DNA from: Actinomadura rifamycini DSM 43936
Lineage (GTDB): Bacteria > Actinomycetota > Actinomycetes > Streptosporangiales > Streptosporangiaceae
Direction: 5' to 3'
Assembly: GCF_000425065.1 (NCBI RefSeq)
Contig: NZ_AULB01000009.1
Coordinates: 62,001-126,000, forward strand
Length of the DNA stretch: 64,000 nucleotides
In this document: positions 1-9,115 of the stretch, piece by piece
How the letters are laid out: each line of letters opens with the position of its first letter
Numbering within the stretch: position 1 is the stretch's first letter
Position numbers and translations under genes: made by a program
The notes under the pieces: generated by a model
Database searches by the model: none
The model's input: the letters and a program-made list of their open reading frames with translations, nothing else
What the model was told of the DNA's origin: nothing

Positions 1-119
1 GCGTCGGCCCGGGAGAGCACCCCGGGCAGGTGGACGAAACCATCACGACGGTAAGCGGAGACGGCCTCCTCGGAAAGGTTCTCCGGCGTCGTTCGGGGAC
101 GTGCGGTTCCAGCGTTCAT
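1..119 (-). CDS. Phytanoyl-CoA dioxygenase-like protein, N-terminus only
   Basis: Only the first 39 codons lie in the window; the gene runs off the left edge. They read MNAGTARPRTTPENLSEEAV and then AYRRDGFVHLPGVLSRADA. The pattern 'Y-x-x-D-G-F-v-x-l-p-G-v-l' is the usual opening of Fe(II)/2-oxoglutarate oxygenases of the PhyH family; the HxD...H iron ligands would lie outside. It is divergent from an AraC regulator, a common arrangement for a regulator and its target. The family call rests on a short N-terminal motif, so it is tentative. Confidence 0.55.
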   Translation of the reverse strand, partial: MNAGTARPRTTPENLSEEAVSAYRRDGFVHLPGVLSRAD

Positions 120-246
120 GCTCGTCTTCCTCGCCTCGTGGGGGATCTCTTGCGGCAACGATCGCCTTGGGACCGCCGACCCGGCTAGCACACGAGCCAG
201 GCACCTGTAGCACAATCTTGACGAGAACCTCGTGAAGGGAGCTTCC

Positions 247-1080
247 GTGCACCGCGTACGGCGAGCGGAGGTCTTCCCGCCGGACGGGCCGCCCATCATC
301 GCCGAGCGGTACGAGCTGAGCAGCGGGACCTCCGCCCACAGCCACGACTTCATCGAGCTGGCCGTGGTGACCGGCGGAACCGCGACGCATCTCTCGTCCG
401 CCGGCGAGCGGGAGCTGCACCGCGGCTCGGTGACGATGCTGCGGCCGGGGGACTGGCACGGCTACCGGGACTGCCGCCGGCTGACCGTCCACAACCTGTA
501 CGTCGGGCCCGAGGTGTTCCGGCGGGAACTGGCCTGGCTGCGCGCCGACCCGCGGCTCGGCCCGGCCCTGCACGGCGCCGGGCACGCGCTCCGGCTCGAC
601 CCCGCCATGCTGAACGCCGTCGAGGCGGCCCTGGCGGCGATCAGCGACCGGCCCCCGCCGACGACCGATCACGCCGTGCGGGTGGGGGCGCTGCTCTGCC
701 TGCTGGGCGGCATGGCGCCGTCCCTTCCCGCCGCCCCCGCCAGGCGGGCGCATCCGGCGGTGCCGGCCGCGGCGCGGCTGCTGGAGGACGACGTCCAGCA
801 CGCCTGGACCCTGGACGAACTGGCGAGCGCGGTGAACGTGTCGCCGCCCTACCTGGCCCGCCTGTTCACCGCGCACCTGGGCGTCCCGCCCATGACCTTC
901 CTGGGGAGGCTGCGCGCCGAACGCGCCGCGGCGCTGCTCATCGAGACCGACCTGCCCGTCGCGGCGATCGGGAGGCTGGTGGGCTGGCACGACCCGAACT
1001 ACGCCAGCCGCCGTTTCCGGCGCTTCTTCGCCCTCGGCCCGGCCGCCTACCGGACCCGCTTCCGCCCCGGCGAGCACTGA
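247..1080 (+). CDS. AraC family transcriptional regulator
   Basis: A 277-residue AraC/XylS-type activator. The N-terminal half is a cupin-like sensor domain (HSHDFIELAVVTGG near residue 30, then RPGDWHGY). The C-terminal hundred residues hold two helix-turn-helix units: LDELASAVNVSPPYLARLF and, in the second, VAAIGRLVGWHDPNYASRRF, followed by the usual F..RR.F..GP..YR ending. I place the start at GTG 247 because GAAGGGAGC lies about six bases upstream; an in-frame GTG at 232 would add five residues but has no clear ribosome site. It diverges from the PhyH-like gene and ends 11 bases before the convergent LysR gene. The inducer is unknown; the PhyH-like gene is the most likely target. Confidence 0.88.
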   Translation: MHRVRRAEVFPPDGPPIIAERYELSSGTSAHSHDFIELAVVTGGTATHLSSAGERELHRGSVTMLRPGDWHGYRDCRRLTVHNLYVGPEVFRRELAWLRADPRLGPALHGAGHALRLDPAMLNAVEAALAAISDRPPPTTDHAVRVGALLCLLGGMAPSLPAAPARRAHPAVPAAARLLEDDVQHAWTLDELASAVNVSPPYLARLFTAHLGVPPMTFLGRLRAERAAALLIETDLPVAAIGRLVGWHDPNYASRRFRRFFALGPAAYRTRFRPGEH

Positions 1081-1091
1081 CCGGCGTGCCC

Positions 1092-1952
1092 CTACGGCTC
1101 TCCGCGGAGGCCGGCCGCCGAGCGGACGAGCGCCGCGACCGCCCGGGAGCGGCTGCTCGGCGGCCACGCGATCACCGTGGTGACCCGCGGCGCGTCGACG
1201 ACCGGCACCGCGACGTGTTCGGGCCACTGCCAGGCCCGGCTGGAGGCGGGGATGACGAGCAGCGTCCTGCCGAGCGCGACGAGCTGGGCGAGCTGCGACT
1301 GCGTGCGCACCTCCGGTCCGGGCCCGTCCGGGTAGGTCCCGTCGAGCCGGGGCCAGCGGGCGATCGGCAGGCCCGGGACGTCCTGGACGTCCGCCAGCGC
1401 GAGCCGTTCGCGGGCCGCGAGCGGATGCGCCGCGGGGAGGATCGCGACCTGGCCTTCGACGCAGAGGTCCTCGGTGTCGAACCCGGCGAGGTCGTCGTAC
1501 GGGCGGTGCATGAGCGCCGCGTCGGCCCGCCCGTCCCGCAGCAGCCCCGCCTGCTCGCCGACCTCGCAGAGCAGGACCTCGACCGGCGCCGCGCCGGGGT
1601 CGGCGGCGACCGCGTCGAGGAGCCGTTGCAGCAGCGCGTGGGACGCCCCCGCCTTCGTCGCCAGCACCAGCGGCCGGCTCGGGTCCGCGGCCCGCCGCGT
1701 CCGGCGCGCGGCGGCGCCGACCGCGTCCAGGACCGCCCTCGCCTCGCGGAGCAGCACCTCGCCGGCGTCGGTGAGCGCCGCTCCCCGGCGGTTCCGGTCG
1801 AAGAGCCGGACGCCGAGCCGCTGCTCCAGCCGGCGGATCGCGCGGGAGAGCGGCGGCTGCGCGATCCCGAGCCGGTCGGCGGCGCGTCCGAAGTGCAGCT
1901 CCTCGGCGACGGCGACGAAGTAGCGGAGTTCGCGGGTCTCGAGATCGTGCAC
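1092..1952 (-). CDS. LysR family transcriptional regulator
   Basis: A 286-residue LysR-type regulator. The winged helix-turn-helix occupies residues 5-65, with the family signature ELRYFVAVAEELHFGRAA, then LGIAQPPLSRAIRRLE and FDRNRRGAALTDAG. The rest is a periplasmic-binding-protein-like effector domain of normal length. The start is GTG at 1952. It is divergent from an SDR gene, and the 84-base gap holds a perfect palindrome with the T-N11-A character of LysR sites (see 1971-1989), so control of the SDR and of itself is the simple reading. The ligand is unknown. Confidence 0.92.
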   Translation of the reverse strand: MHDLETRELRYFVAVAEELHFGRAADRLGIAQPPLSRAIRRLEQRLGVRLFDRNRRGAALTDAGEVLLREARAVLDAVGAAARRTRRAADPSRPLVLATKAGASHALLQRLLDAVAADPGAAPVEVLLCEVGEQAGLLRDGRADAALMHRPYDDLAGFDTEDLCVEGQVAILPAAHPLAARERLALADVQDVPGLPIARWPRLDGTYPDGPGPEVRTQSQLAQLVALGRTLLVIPASSRAWQWPEHVAVPVVDAPRVTTVIAWPPSSRSRAVAALVRSAAGLRGEP

Positions 1953-1970
1953 GGACCGAGCCTACCCGCC

Positions 1971-1989
1971 TGATACCCGGCGGGTATCA
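1971..1989. promoter_or_regulatory. LysR-type operator palindrome
   Basis: TGATACCCG, one base, then CGGGTATCA: a perfect inverted repeat with 9-base arms in the 84-base gap between the divergent LysR and SDR genes. It contains ATAC-N7-GTAT, a LysR-type T-N11-A spacing. It lies about 20 bases upstream of the LysR start and about 50 upstream of the SDR start, so it can serve both promoters. Confidence 0.7.
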
Positions 1990-2036
1990 CAGCCCACCGA
2001 ATCGATCTTGGACGGCGGGCGGGCGGCCCGCCGAGG

Positions 2037-2762
2037 ATGGCTCGTGTGAACGACACCAGGACCGCGCTGGTCACCGGCGCGAACAAGGGAATCGGCTTCG
2101 CCATCGCGCGCGGCCTCGGAGCGGCCGGCTTCACGGTGGCGGTGGGCGCCCGCGACGGCGCCCGGCGCGCGGAGGCCGTCGAGCGCCTGCGCGCCGACGG
2201 CGTCGACGCGTTCGGGGTCGCGCTGGACGTCACGTCCGACGGCAGCGCGGCCGCCGCGGCGGCGGCCGTCGAGCGGACGGCGGGACGGCTCGACGTGCTC
2301 GTCAACAACGCGGGCATCGCCGGCCGCACGGACGGCGGCGCGCAGGACCCGACGACGCTCGACCTCGACGTCGTCCGCACCGTCCTCGACACCAACGTGT
2401 TCGGGGTCGTCCGGGTGACGAACGCGATGCTCCCGCTGCTCGCCCGCTCCGACTCGCCGCGCATCGTCAACATGTCGAGCAACATGGGTTCGCTGACGCT
2501 GCGGACCGGTCCGGTCATGGCCGCGTACGCGCCGTCGAAGTCGATGCTCAACAGCATCACGGCCCAGTACGCCCGCCGGTTCGCCGGCACGCGCATCATC
2601 GTGAACGCCGCCTGCCCCGGCTACGTGGCGACCGACTTCACCGGCTTCGACGCGCCGAGGACGCCCGAGCAGGGCGCGGCGATCGCGATCCGCCTCGCCA
2701 CCCTGCCGGACGACGGACCGCGCGGCGGGTTCTTCGACGACGACGGCCCCGTCCCCTGGTGA
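2037..2762 (+). CDS. Short-chain dehydrogenase/reductase
   Basis: A 241-residue classical SDR. The Rossmann cofactor motif TGANKGIG is at residues 13-20, NNAG near 90, the catalytic Ser in NMSSNMGS near 145 and the YAPSK (YxxxK) pair near 160. The sequence around these motifs resembles carbonyl-reductase-like NADPH enzymes. It is divergent from a LysR regulator across a palindromic operator, which suggests inducible expression. The substrate cannot be read from the sequence. Start ATG 2037; an in-frame GTG at 2043 is an alternative. Confidence 0.9.
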   Translation: MARVNDTRTALVTGANKGIGFAIARGLGAAGFTVAVGARDGARRAEAVERLRADGVDAFGVALDVTSDGSAAAAAAAVERTAGRLDVLVNNAGIAGRTDGGAQDPTTLDLDVVRTVLDTNVFGVVRVTNAMLPLLARSDSPRIVNMSSNMGSLTLRTGPVMAAYAPSKSMLNSITAQYARRFAGTRIIVNAACPGYVATDFTGFDAPRTPEQGAAIAIRLATLPDDGPRGGFFDDDGPVPW

Positions 2763-2855
2763 TCCACGACGGGCGGCCCGCTCATCCAGGTCCCGGCAGC
2801 AGCCGGGTATCGGCCCCGGTTGATCGCGGACACACGCCGGCGGGCCCGCTCCCGA

Positions 2856-3316
2856 TCAGGGGCGGGTGTCGAGCCATTCCTGGAAGGTGGGGCCGGCGAG
2901 CGCGGCGTGCGGGCCGGGCAGGAACCCGCCCTCGGCCGCCGTCCCGGCATCGGGCATGCCGGAGCCGTCGACGGCGACGACCTCGATTCCGCGGCGGGCG
3001 CCGAGGAGCCGGGCCGCCCCGGCCAGGGTCTCCGTGCGGGGGCCGGCGACCTCGGCGATCGGTGCCCCCGGGGCGGGTGCGTCGGGGGCGGACGCCAGGT
3101 CGACCAGCGCCTCGGCCACGGTGCGGCAGGCGACGAGCTGAGTGGGCAGGTCGGGGATGTAGGCGGTATCGCCCTCCCGCCACTCCAGGAGCTGACCGAC
3201 GAACTCGTGGAACTGCGCGGCCCGCAGGATGCGGACGGGGAGCGGGCCGTCGAGGAGGAATTGCTCGTGCGCTCTCTTGGCGGCCACGAAACCGGCGGTG
3301 GCCTTGTCGGCACCAT
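2856..3316 (-). pseudogene. NmrA-like SDR remnant, partner of the ECF41 sigma factor
   Basis: The minus strand encodes only the C-terminal ~150 residues of an NAD(P)H-binding (NmrA/atypical SDR) protein: AKRAHEQFLLDG, VRILRAAQFHEFVGQLLEW, RTVAEALVDLA and the family ending FLPGPHAALAGPTFQEWLD. The Rossmann half with GxxGxxG is missing. A good ribosome site (GAAAGGGAG, 3322-3330) and ATG (3316) are still present, but this ATG is out of frame with the conserved segment, as expected if about 100 codons were deleted and the frame was lost. Intact relatives commonly sit next to ECF41 sigma factors. A short reinitiated fragment could still be made. Confidence 0.75.
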
Positions 3317-3416
3317 GTCTGCTCCCTTTCGGAGGTGCTGCCCGACGGGCACGAGACGTCGGCGCCCCGGCACCCGTAACGGCCGGGACAAGTGACCTAC
3401 GCCACCCGGCCACGGG

Positions 3417-3443
3417 TGTGACAAAACGGCGGGGACCGGCGTC
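3417..3443 (+). promoter_or_regulatory. Candidate ECF41 autoregulatory promoter
   Basis: TGTGACA, 16 bases, then CGTC, 44 bases upstream of the sigma-factor start. This is one base from the TGTCACA-N16-CGTC form I recall for ECF41 promoters. On the opposite strand the same bases read TGTCACA, followed after 15 bases by CGTA, pointing at the broken SDR gene, so the two -35 elements overlap back to back. Confidence 0.55.
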
Positions 3444-3487
3444 CAGTGGGTGGATCAGGGCTTGGAACCAGCAGGCGGGAGCCGGGT

Positions 3488-4435
3488 ATGAGTGAACGCA
3501 GCGGACGAACCACGGGCACGGCCGAGCCGCTCGATCGTCCCGACCGGGCGGCGTCGATGGACTCCGCCACCGACGTGTTCGTCGCCCACCGCAACCTGCT
3601 GTTCACCGTCGCGTACGAGATGCTCGGGTCGGCCGCCGACGCCGAGGACGTCCTGCAGGAGACGTGGCTGCGCTGGGTGGACGTCGACCTGGCCGCCGTG
3701 CGGGAGCGGCGCGCCTACCTGGTGCGGATCGTCACCCGGCTGGCCCTGGACCGCCTGCGGGCGCTCGCCCGGCGCAAGGAGTCCTACGTCGGCCCCTGGT
3801 TGCCCGAGCCGCTGCTGACCGCGTCGGACGTGGCCGAGGACGTCGTGCTCGCCGACAGCGTGTCGATGGCGATGCTGCTGGTGCTGGAAACCCTCGCGCC
3901 GACCGAACGGGCGGTGTTCGTGCTCCGCGAGGTGTTCGGCGTGGACTACGGCGAGATCGCCGAAGCCGTCGGCAAGAGCCCGGCCGCGGTCCGCCAGCTC
4001 GCCTACCGGGCGCGGACGCACGTCGCCGCGCGGCGGCCCCGCGGCCCGGTCTCCCCGGCCGAGACCCGGGCGGCGCTCCGGGCGTTCCAGCGGGCGGTCG
4101 AAACCGGCGACCTGCGGCGCCTGCTCGACATCCTCGCGCCGGACGTCGTCGCGCTGAGCGACGGCGGCGGCATCAAGCACGCGCTGCTGCGGCCCGTCGT
4201 GGGCGCGGACAACGTGGCCCGCCTGCTGGCCGCCGGCTGGTGGAAGCGCGACGCCGCAAGGTCGGTCGAACCGGTGCAGGTCAACGGAGGGCCGGGCCTG
4301 CTGGTGCGGGTCGACGGGGAGATCGACGGCGTGGTGGCGGTCCGGGTCGACAACGGATACGTCACCGGCGCCTACCACGTGCGCAACCCCGAGAAGCTGT
4401 CGCATGTGCGGCAGGAGAACGCCCTGAGCCGCTGA
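3488..4435 (+). CDS. ECF41-type RNA polymerase sigma factor (SigJ-like)
   Basis: A 315-residue sigma-70 family member with a C-terminal extension. Region 2 (NLLFTVAYEMLGSAADAED, then VLQETWLRW) lies at about residues 37-65 and region 4 (LAPTERAVFVLREVFG, then IAEAVGKSPAAVRQLAYRA) at about 136-180. The last ~110 residues form a SnoaL-like domain ending HVRNPEKLSHV, matching the NPDKL-type motif of ECF41 proteins, in which this domain replaces a separate anti-sigma factor. The linker motif YVGPWLPEPL is also typical. ATG 3488 follows CAGGCGGGAG. It faces a degraded SDR gene, its usual kind of target, and a matching promoter precedes it. Confidence 0.9.
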   Translation: MSERSGRTTGTAEPLDRPDRAASMDSATDVFVAHRNLLFTVAYEMLGSAADAEDVLQETWLRWVDVDLAAVRERRAYLVRIVTRLALDRLRALARRKESYVGPWLPEPLLTASDVAEDVVLADSVSMAMLLVLETLAPTERAVFVLREVFGVDYGEIAEAVGKSPAAVRQLAYRARTHVAARRPRGPVSPAETRAALRAFQRAVETGDLRRLLDILAPDVVALSDGGGIKHALLRPVVGADNVARLLAAGWWKRDAARSVEPVQVNGGPGLLVRVDGEIDGVVAVRVDNGYVTGAYHVRNPEKLSHVRQENALSR

Positions 4436-4464
4436 CCGGTGTGGTCACGGGCGCGGTCGGGGGA

Positions 4465-5040
4465 TCAACCCGGTCCCGAGAGTTCCGTCGAGTGCTCCGG
4501 CCGCGGCGTGCTCGGCCGTCCGCCGTCCCGGGCGAGGCGGAGACCCGCGAGCATGCCGAGGCCCGCGGTCCAGCCGTAGAGGAGGCCGAAGGAGGCGCCG
4601 TCCGCGAGGTACCCCCCGATCTTGTGGAACTCGGCGCCGTCGATCACCGACTCCACCAGCACCCCGGTGATGAGGCCCCCGACGCCCGCCGCGACGAAGC
4701 AGGCCCACCAGCCGGTGACGACCGCCGACAGAGCTCCGCGGTCCGGGTCGGCGGCGCGCACGCCCAGCGCGGCGAGGGCCGCGAGCAGCGCCAGGGAAAG
4801 GAGCGCGCCGGAGTCGACCGCGACGACCACGCTCCAGCTCGTCCCGTTGTCCGGGTAGAGGAACCACCGGACGTTCTGCAGCCAGTAGACCGGGTGCCAG
4901 ACGCCCTCGTAGCCCGGTCCGGCCTGCTCCCTGACCGCCTCGGCGACCCATGGGTTGCCGAACGCCAGGGAGATGGCCGCGATCGGTAGGATCGCGCCTC
5001 CGGCCGCCATGACGATCCGCCGCATTGCCATGGCGTACAT
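4465..5040 (-). CDS. Hypothetical four-helix membrane protein
   Basis: A 191-residue protein I do not recognise. Hydrophobic segments lie near residues 7-28 (IVMAAGGAILPIAAISLAFG), 68-92 (SVVVAVDSGALLSLALLAALA), 105-127 and 145-168 (FGLLYGWTAGLGMLAGLRLA), so four transmembrane helices are likely. A tryptophan/tyrosine-rich loop (YWLQNVRWFLYPDNG) sits between the first two. Start ATG 5040; nearby in-frame ATGs at 5031 and 5025 are possible and no strong ribosome site is seen. It converges with the sigma-factor gene and diverges from the DHFR-like gene. Confidence 0.7.
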   Translation of the reverse strand: MYAMAMRRIVMAAGGAILPIAAISLAFGNPWVAEAVREQAGPGYEGVWHPVYWLQNVRWFLYPDNGTSWSVVVAVDSGALLSLALLAALAALGVRAADPDRGALSAVVTGWWACFVAAGVGGLITGVLVESVIDGAEFHKIGGYLADGASFGLLYGWTAGLGMLAGLRLARDGGRPSTPRPEHSTELSGPG

Positions 5041-5179
5041 GGTAGGAAAATCAGCCCCGTACGGTGATCACATTGCTGACAAAGCCGTCTGTTTCGGATT
5101 TGTCGCTCGGCCCGCGATGAATTCCGGTGCCGCGTCGGGTCTCGACTCCGGGCGACCCCTAGGACCGGAGGAGGAGTTC

Positions 5180-5734
5180 GTGGGCAAGGTCATCTACTGG
5201 ATGAACACCTCGATCGACGGCTACATCGAGGACCGCGACGGCGGGATGGACTTCCTGGAGCCGTCCGAGGACTTCCAGGAGGCGGCGAACGACAATGTCC
5301 GCCGCATCTCGGCGTTCCTGTTCGGGCGGCGGCTGTTCGAGGCCATGGAGAAGCCCTGGACGCAGGACCTCGGCAAGGAGGGCGCCCCGGCCGTCGAGCG
5401 GGAGTTCGCCCGGCTCTACAAGGAGACCCCGCGGTACGTCTTCTCCGACACCCTCCGGACCGTCCCCCACGGGGTCACGCTCGTCCGCCGCGCGGACGCC
5501 GTGTCCGAGGTGGCGCGCCTCAAGCGGGAGATCGACGGCACCCTCCAGCTCGGCGGCGCCGAACTGGCCGCGTCGCTGCTGGACCTGGTCGACGAGTTCT
5601 GGGTGTACGCCCTGCCGGTGATCGTCGGGGGCGGCAAGCCGTATCTGCCCGTGGAGAAGGAACTGCGTCTGCGCCTGGTCGAGCACCGTTCGTTCGCATC
5701 GGGAATCATGTACCGGCGCTACGCACGGCCCTGA
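5180..5734 (+). CDS. Dihydrofolate reductase-like (RibD C-terminal) protein
   Basis: A 184-residue protein of the DHFR/RibD-C superfamily, opening KVIYWMNTSIDGYIEDRDGG and containing FLFGRRLFEAM, TLQLGGAELAASLLD and LPVIVGGGKPYLP, the usual NADPH-fold markers. Such stand-alone proteins are NADPH-dependent reductases of unknown substrate rather than true folate enzymes. GTG 5180 is preferred because GGAGGAGGAG lies just upstream; the open frame extends further 5' without another good ribosome site. A second, distinct member lies at 50264-50830. Confidence 0.85.
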   Translation: MGKVIYWMNTSIDGYIEDRDGGMDFLEPSEDFQEAANDNVRRISAFLFGRRLFEAMEKPWTQDLGKEGAPAVEREFARLYKETPRYVFSDTLRTVPHGVTLVRRADAVSEVARLKREIDGTLQLGGAELAASLLDLVDEFWVYALPVIVGGGKPYLPVEKELRLRLVEHRSFASGIMYRRYARP

Positions 5735-5777
5735 CCGGCGGGGACGGGAGCGCCGCCGGGGCGGCGTTCACGCGTGC

Positions 5778-6137
5778 TCACTCGTGTGCGGGCCTGTCGG
5801 TGAGGCGGTGGTCGGCCACGCTGAGCGCTTCGTCGACCAGCCGGCGCAGGTGGCCGTCGCGGAGGGCGTAGACGACCCGGCGGCCTTCCTTGCGGGTGGT
5901 GACCAGGCCGGCCAGCCGCAGGCGGGCCAGGTGCTGGCTGACGGCGGGACGCGCGGCGCCGCAGACCTCGGTCAGCGTGGACACGTCGGCCTCGCCGGCG
6001 GCCAGGCGGTGCAGCAGGACGAGGCGCGTGCGGTCGCCGAGGAGGGCCAGCAGCTCGGCGGCGAGGGCGAACTGCTCCTCGCCCGGTTTGTGCAGGTGCG
6101 GCTCGGATGCAGGTGATAGATGCATGCGTGCGCTCAT
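5778..6137 (-). CDS. ArsR/SmtB family metal-responsive repressor
   Basis: A 119-residue ArsR-type winged-helix repressor: LLGDRTRLVLLHRLAAGEAD, helix-turn-helix VCGAARPAVSQHLARLRLAG and wing RKEGRRVVYALRDGH. The C-terminal alpha-5 helix reads DGHLRRLVDEALSVADHRL and resembles the Ni/Zn-binding helix of NmtR/SmtB, keeping an Asp and two His but with Val where one His usually sits. The ATG at 6137 is only a few bases after a possible -10 (ATTATG), so the transcript may be leaderless. It is divergent from a CDF exporter, which it very likely represses until Zn, Ni or Co is in excess. Confidence 0.9.
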   Translation of the reverse strand: MSARMHLSPASEPHLHKPGEEQFALAAELLALLGDRTRLVLLHRLAAGEADVSTLTEVCGAARPAVSQHLARLRLAGLVTTRKEGRRVVYALRDGHLRRLVDEALSVADHRLTDRPAHE

Positions 6138-6221
6138 ATGCACATAATGGGGTGAGGGGAGGCCCGTGTCCACCCGGCGCCTCGCCGCGGTCGTGCGTCG
6201 TCCCTCCTTGGAGGCATGCAG

Positions 6222-7295
6222 ATGAGCGAGCATCACGAGCACCGGCGTCCGCACGAACACGAGGCGCACCCGCACGGCGTCCGCGCGCACCGGCACGACC
6301 ACGGTGCGGGCGGACGTCCCGCCCGGTGGCGGCATCGGATGGCGCCGCACTCCCATGACCCGTCCGACAAGGTCGACACGGCGCTGGAGTCGTCGGCGCG
6401 AGGAATCCGCGCTCTGTGGATCTCGCTGGCCGTGCTGGGCGTGACGGCGGTCGCGCAGGCGGGGATCGTCGCGGTGTCCGGTTCGGTCGCGCTGCTGGGC
6501 GACACCGTGCACAACGCCGCGGACGCCCTGACCGCCGTGCCGCTCGGCGTGGCGTTCGTCCTCGGGCGGCGCGCGGCGTCCCGCGGGTTCACCTACGGGT
6601 ACGGACGCGCGGAGGACCTGGCGGGCATCGTCATCGTGCTGACGATCGCCGCCTCCGCCGCGTTCGCCGGGTGGACGGCCGTGGACCGCCTGCTCGACCC
6701 CCGCGACGTGGACCACGTCGGCGCCGTGGCCGCGGCCGCCGTCGTCGGGTTCCTCGGCAACGAGTGGGTGGCCCGCTACCGGATCCGCGTCGGCCGCCGG
6801 ATCGGGTCGGCGGCCCTGGTCGCCGACGGGCTGCACGCCCGGACCGACGGGTTCACCTCGCTGGCCGTGCTGCTCGGCGCCGCCGGCGCCGCCCTCGGCT
6901 GGCGGTACGCCGACCCGGTCGTCGGCCTGCTGATCACCGCGGCGATCCTGCTGGTGCTGCGGGACGCCGCGGGCGAGGTGTTCCGCCGGATCATGGACGC
7001 CGTCGACCCCGCCCTCCTCGACCGCGCCGAGGAGTCGCTGCGGCGGGTGCGGGGCGTGCGGGAGGTCGGCGAGCTGCGCATGCGGTGGATCGGCCACCGG
7101 CTGCGGGCCGAGGTCGCCGTCGTCGTCGACGCCGACCTCACCGTCCGGCAGGCCCACGACATCGCCGTCGACGCCGAACACGCCCTGCTGCACGCCGTCC
7201 CCAAGCTGTCCGCGGCGCTCGTGCACGCCGACCCGGCCCCGGCGGCGGACGGCCCCGACCCGCACCTCGCGCTGGCGCACCACATAACGGCGTGA
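6222..7295 (+). CDS. Cation diffusion facilitator (CDF) metal exporter
   Basis: A 357-residue CDF transporter that exchanges cytoplasmic divalent metal (Zn/Co/Ni/Cd) for protons. The N-terminal ~45 residues are extremely His-rich (MSEHHEHRRPHEHEAHPHG), a cytosolic metal-binding tail. Six helices follow; the transport-site motifs are HNAAD in TM2 and HARTD in TM5, the H-x3-D pairs of zinc-selective CDFs. A cytosolic ferredoxin-like domain (ADLTVRQAHDIAVDAEHAL) closes the protein. GGAGG sits seven bases before ATG 6222; the ATG at 6216 is too close to it. It is divergent from the ArsR repressor. Confidence 0.93.
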   Translation: MSEHHEHRRPHEHEAHPHGVRAHRHDHGAGGRPARWRHRMAPHSHDPSDKVDTALESSARGIRALWISLAVLGVTAVAQAGIVAVSGSVALLGDTVHNAADALTAVPLGVAFVLGRRAASRGFTYGYGRAEDLAGIVIVLTIAASAAFAGWTAVDRLLDPRDVDHVGAVAAAAVVGFLGNEWVARYRIRVGRRIGSAALVADGLHARTDGFTSLAVLLGAAGAALGWRYADPVVGLLITAAILLVLRDAAGEVFRRIMDAVDPALLDRAEESLRRVRGVREVGELRMRWIGHRLRAEVAVVVDADLTVRQAHDIAVDAEHALLHAVPKLSAALVHADPAPAADGPDPHLALAHHITA

Positions 7296-7361
7296 CCGCC
7301 CGGTCGTCCGGCCCGCCGGCGGCCCCGGACGCGCGTGCCGTCCGGGGTGCGGGCGGCGGGG

Positions 7362-8332
7362 TCATCGGTCGAGCGACCGCAGGTACTTCCCGAACTTCTC
7401 CAGGCCGTCGATGTTGCGCGGCCCGCTGATGCCCTCGTTGTAGTCGAGGATGAAGATGTTGTCCTTCTCGATCGCGGGCAGGTCGCGGGTGTGCGGCGAG
7501 TTCCGGAGGAACTCGATCTTCTCGGCGGCGGGCCGGTCGCCGTAGTCCAGGACCATGACGACCTCCGGCCGGGCCTCCGCGACCGCCTCCCAGCCCACCT
7601 GCGTCCAGCGCTGCCGGAGACCGTCGAAGATGTTGCGCCCGCCCGCGGTCTCGATGATGTCGTTGGGCGGCACCTGGCCGCCCGCGGTGAGCGGCCGGTC
7701 GGTGCCGGAGTCGTAGAGGAACACCGGTACCGGGTCGCCCTCGGGCGCGGCCGCCCGCACCGCCTCGGCCCGCCGCTTCAGGCCGGCGACGAGCTCGGCC
7801 GCCCTGTCCTCGACGCGGAAGATCCGGCCGAGCCGCTCCAGGTCGGTGTACAGCGCGTCGAAGGGCGCGAGCCGCTCGGGGTGCCCCGGGTAGTTGAAGC
7901 AGCTCTCGGTGTGCATGAAGCTCTGGATCCCGAGCCCGTCGAGGATCTCCGGCGTGATGCCGCGCTGCGGGCTGAACCCCGAGTTCCAGCCGGCCACGAC
8001 GAAGTCCGCCTCGGCCTGGACGACGATCTCCTTGTTCAGCAGGTCGTCGCTCAGCATCTCGACCTTCGCGTACTCGGCGGCCCAGGGGGACTCGCCGACC
8101 GGAGGGTTGGCGGGCGGCATGACGTAGCCGCGGACGTGCTCGGTGAGCCCCAGGCTGAAGAGCTTGTCGGCACTGCCGCCCTCGTAGGCGACCGCCCTCT
8201 TCGGAACCGCGTACTCGACCGTCTCCCCGCACCTTTTCACCTTCCGCTTCTCGGCGGCGGCGTCCGATTCCACGTCGGCGCCGCAGGCGCCGAGGACCAG
8301 CACGGCACCGATCGCGGTCGCGATTGCTCGTT

Positions 8333-8336
<4 letters not shown>
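7362..8336 (-). CDS. FecB-type ABC transporter substrate-binding lipoprotein
   Basis: A 324-residue lipoprotein with signal sequence MKRAIATAIGAVLVLGACG; the lipobox is LGAC with Cys 18. The body is a class III binding fold (FecB/BtuF-like): AEADFVVAGWNSGF, LGIQSFMHTESC, a long linker helix, then WEAVAEARPEVVMVLD and PAIEKDNIFILD. It is the last gene of a permease-ATPase-lipoprotein operon and overlaps the ATPase gene by ATGA, indicating translational coupling. Family members bind siderophores, haem, cobalamin or F420-like cofactors. The Zur-like box upstream of the operon points to a zinc-linked ligand, but this is inference. Confidence 0.87.

Positions 8337-9114
<778 letters not shown>

Positions 9115-9115
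<1 letters not shown>

Noticed and set aside
43..1227. Minus-strand frame across the AraC gene
   Set aside because: Antisense shadow; the true minus-strand gene at the edge is in another frame (1-119).
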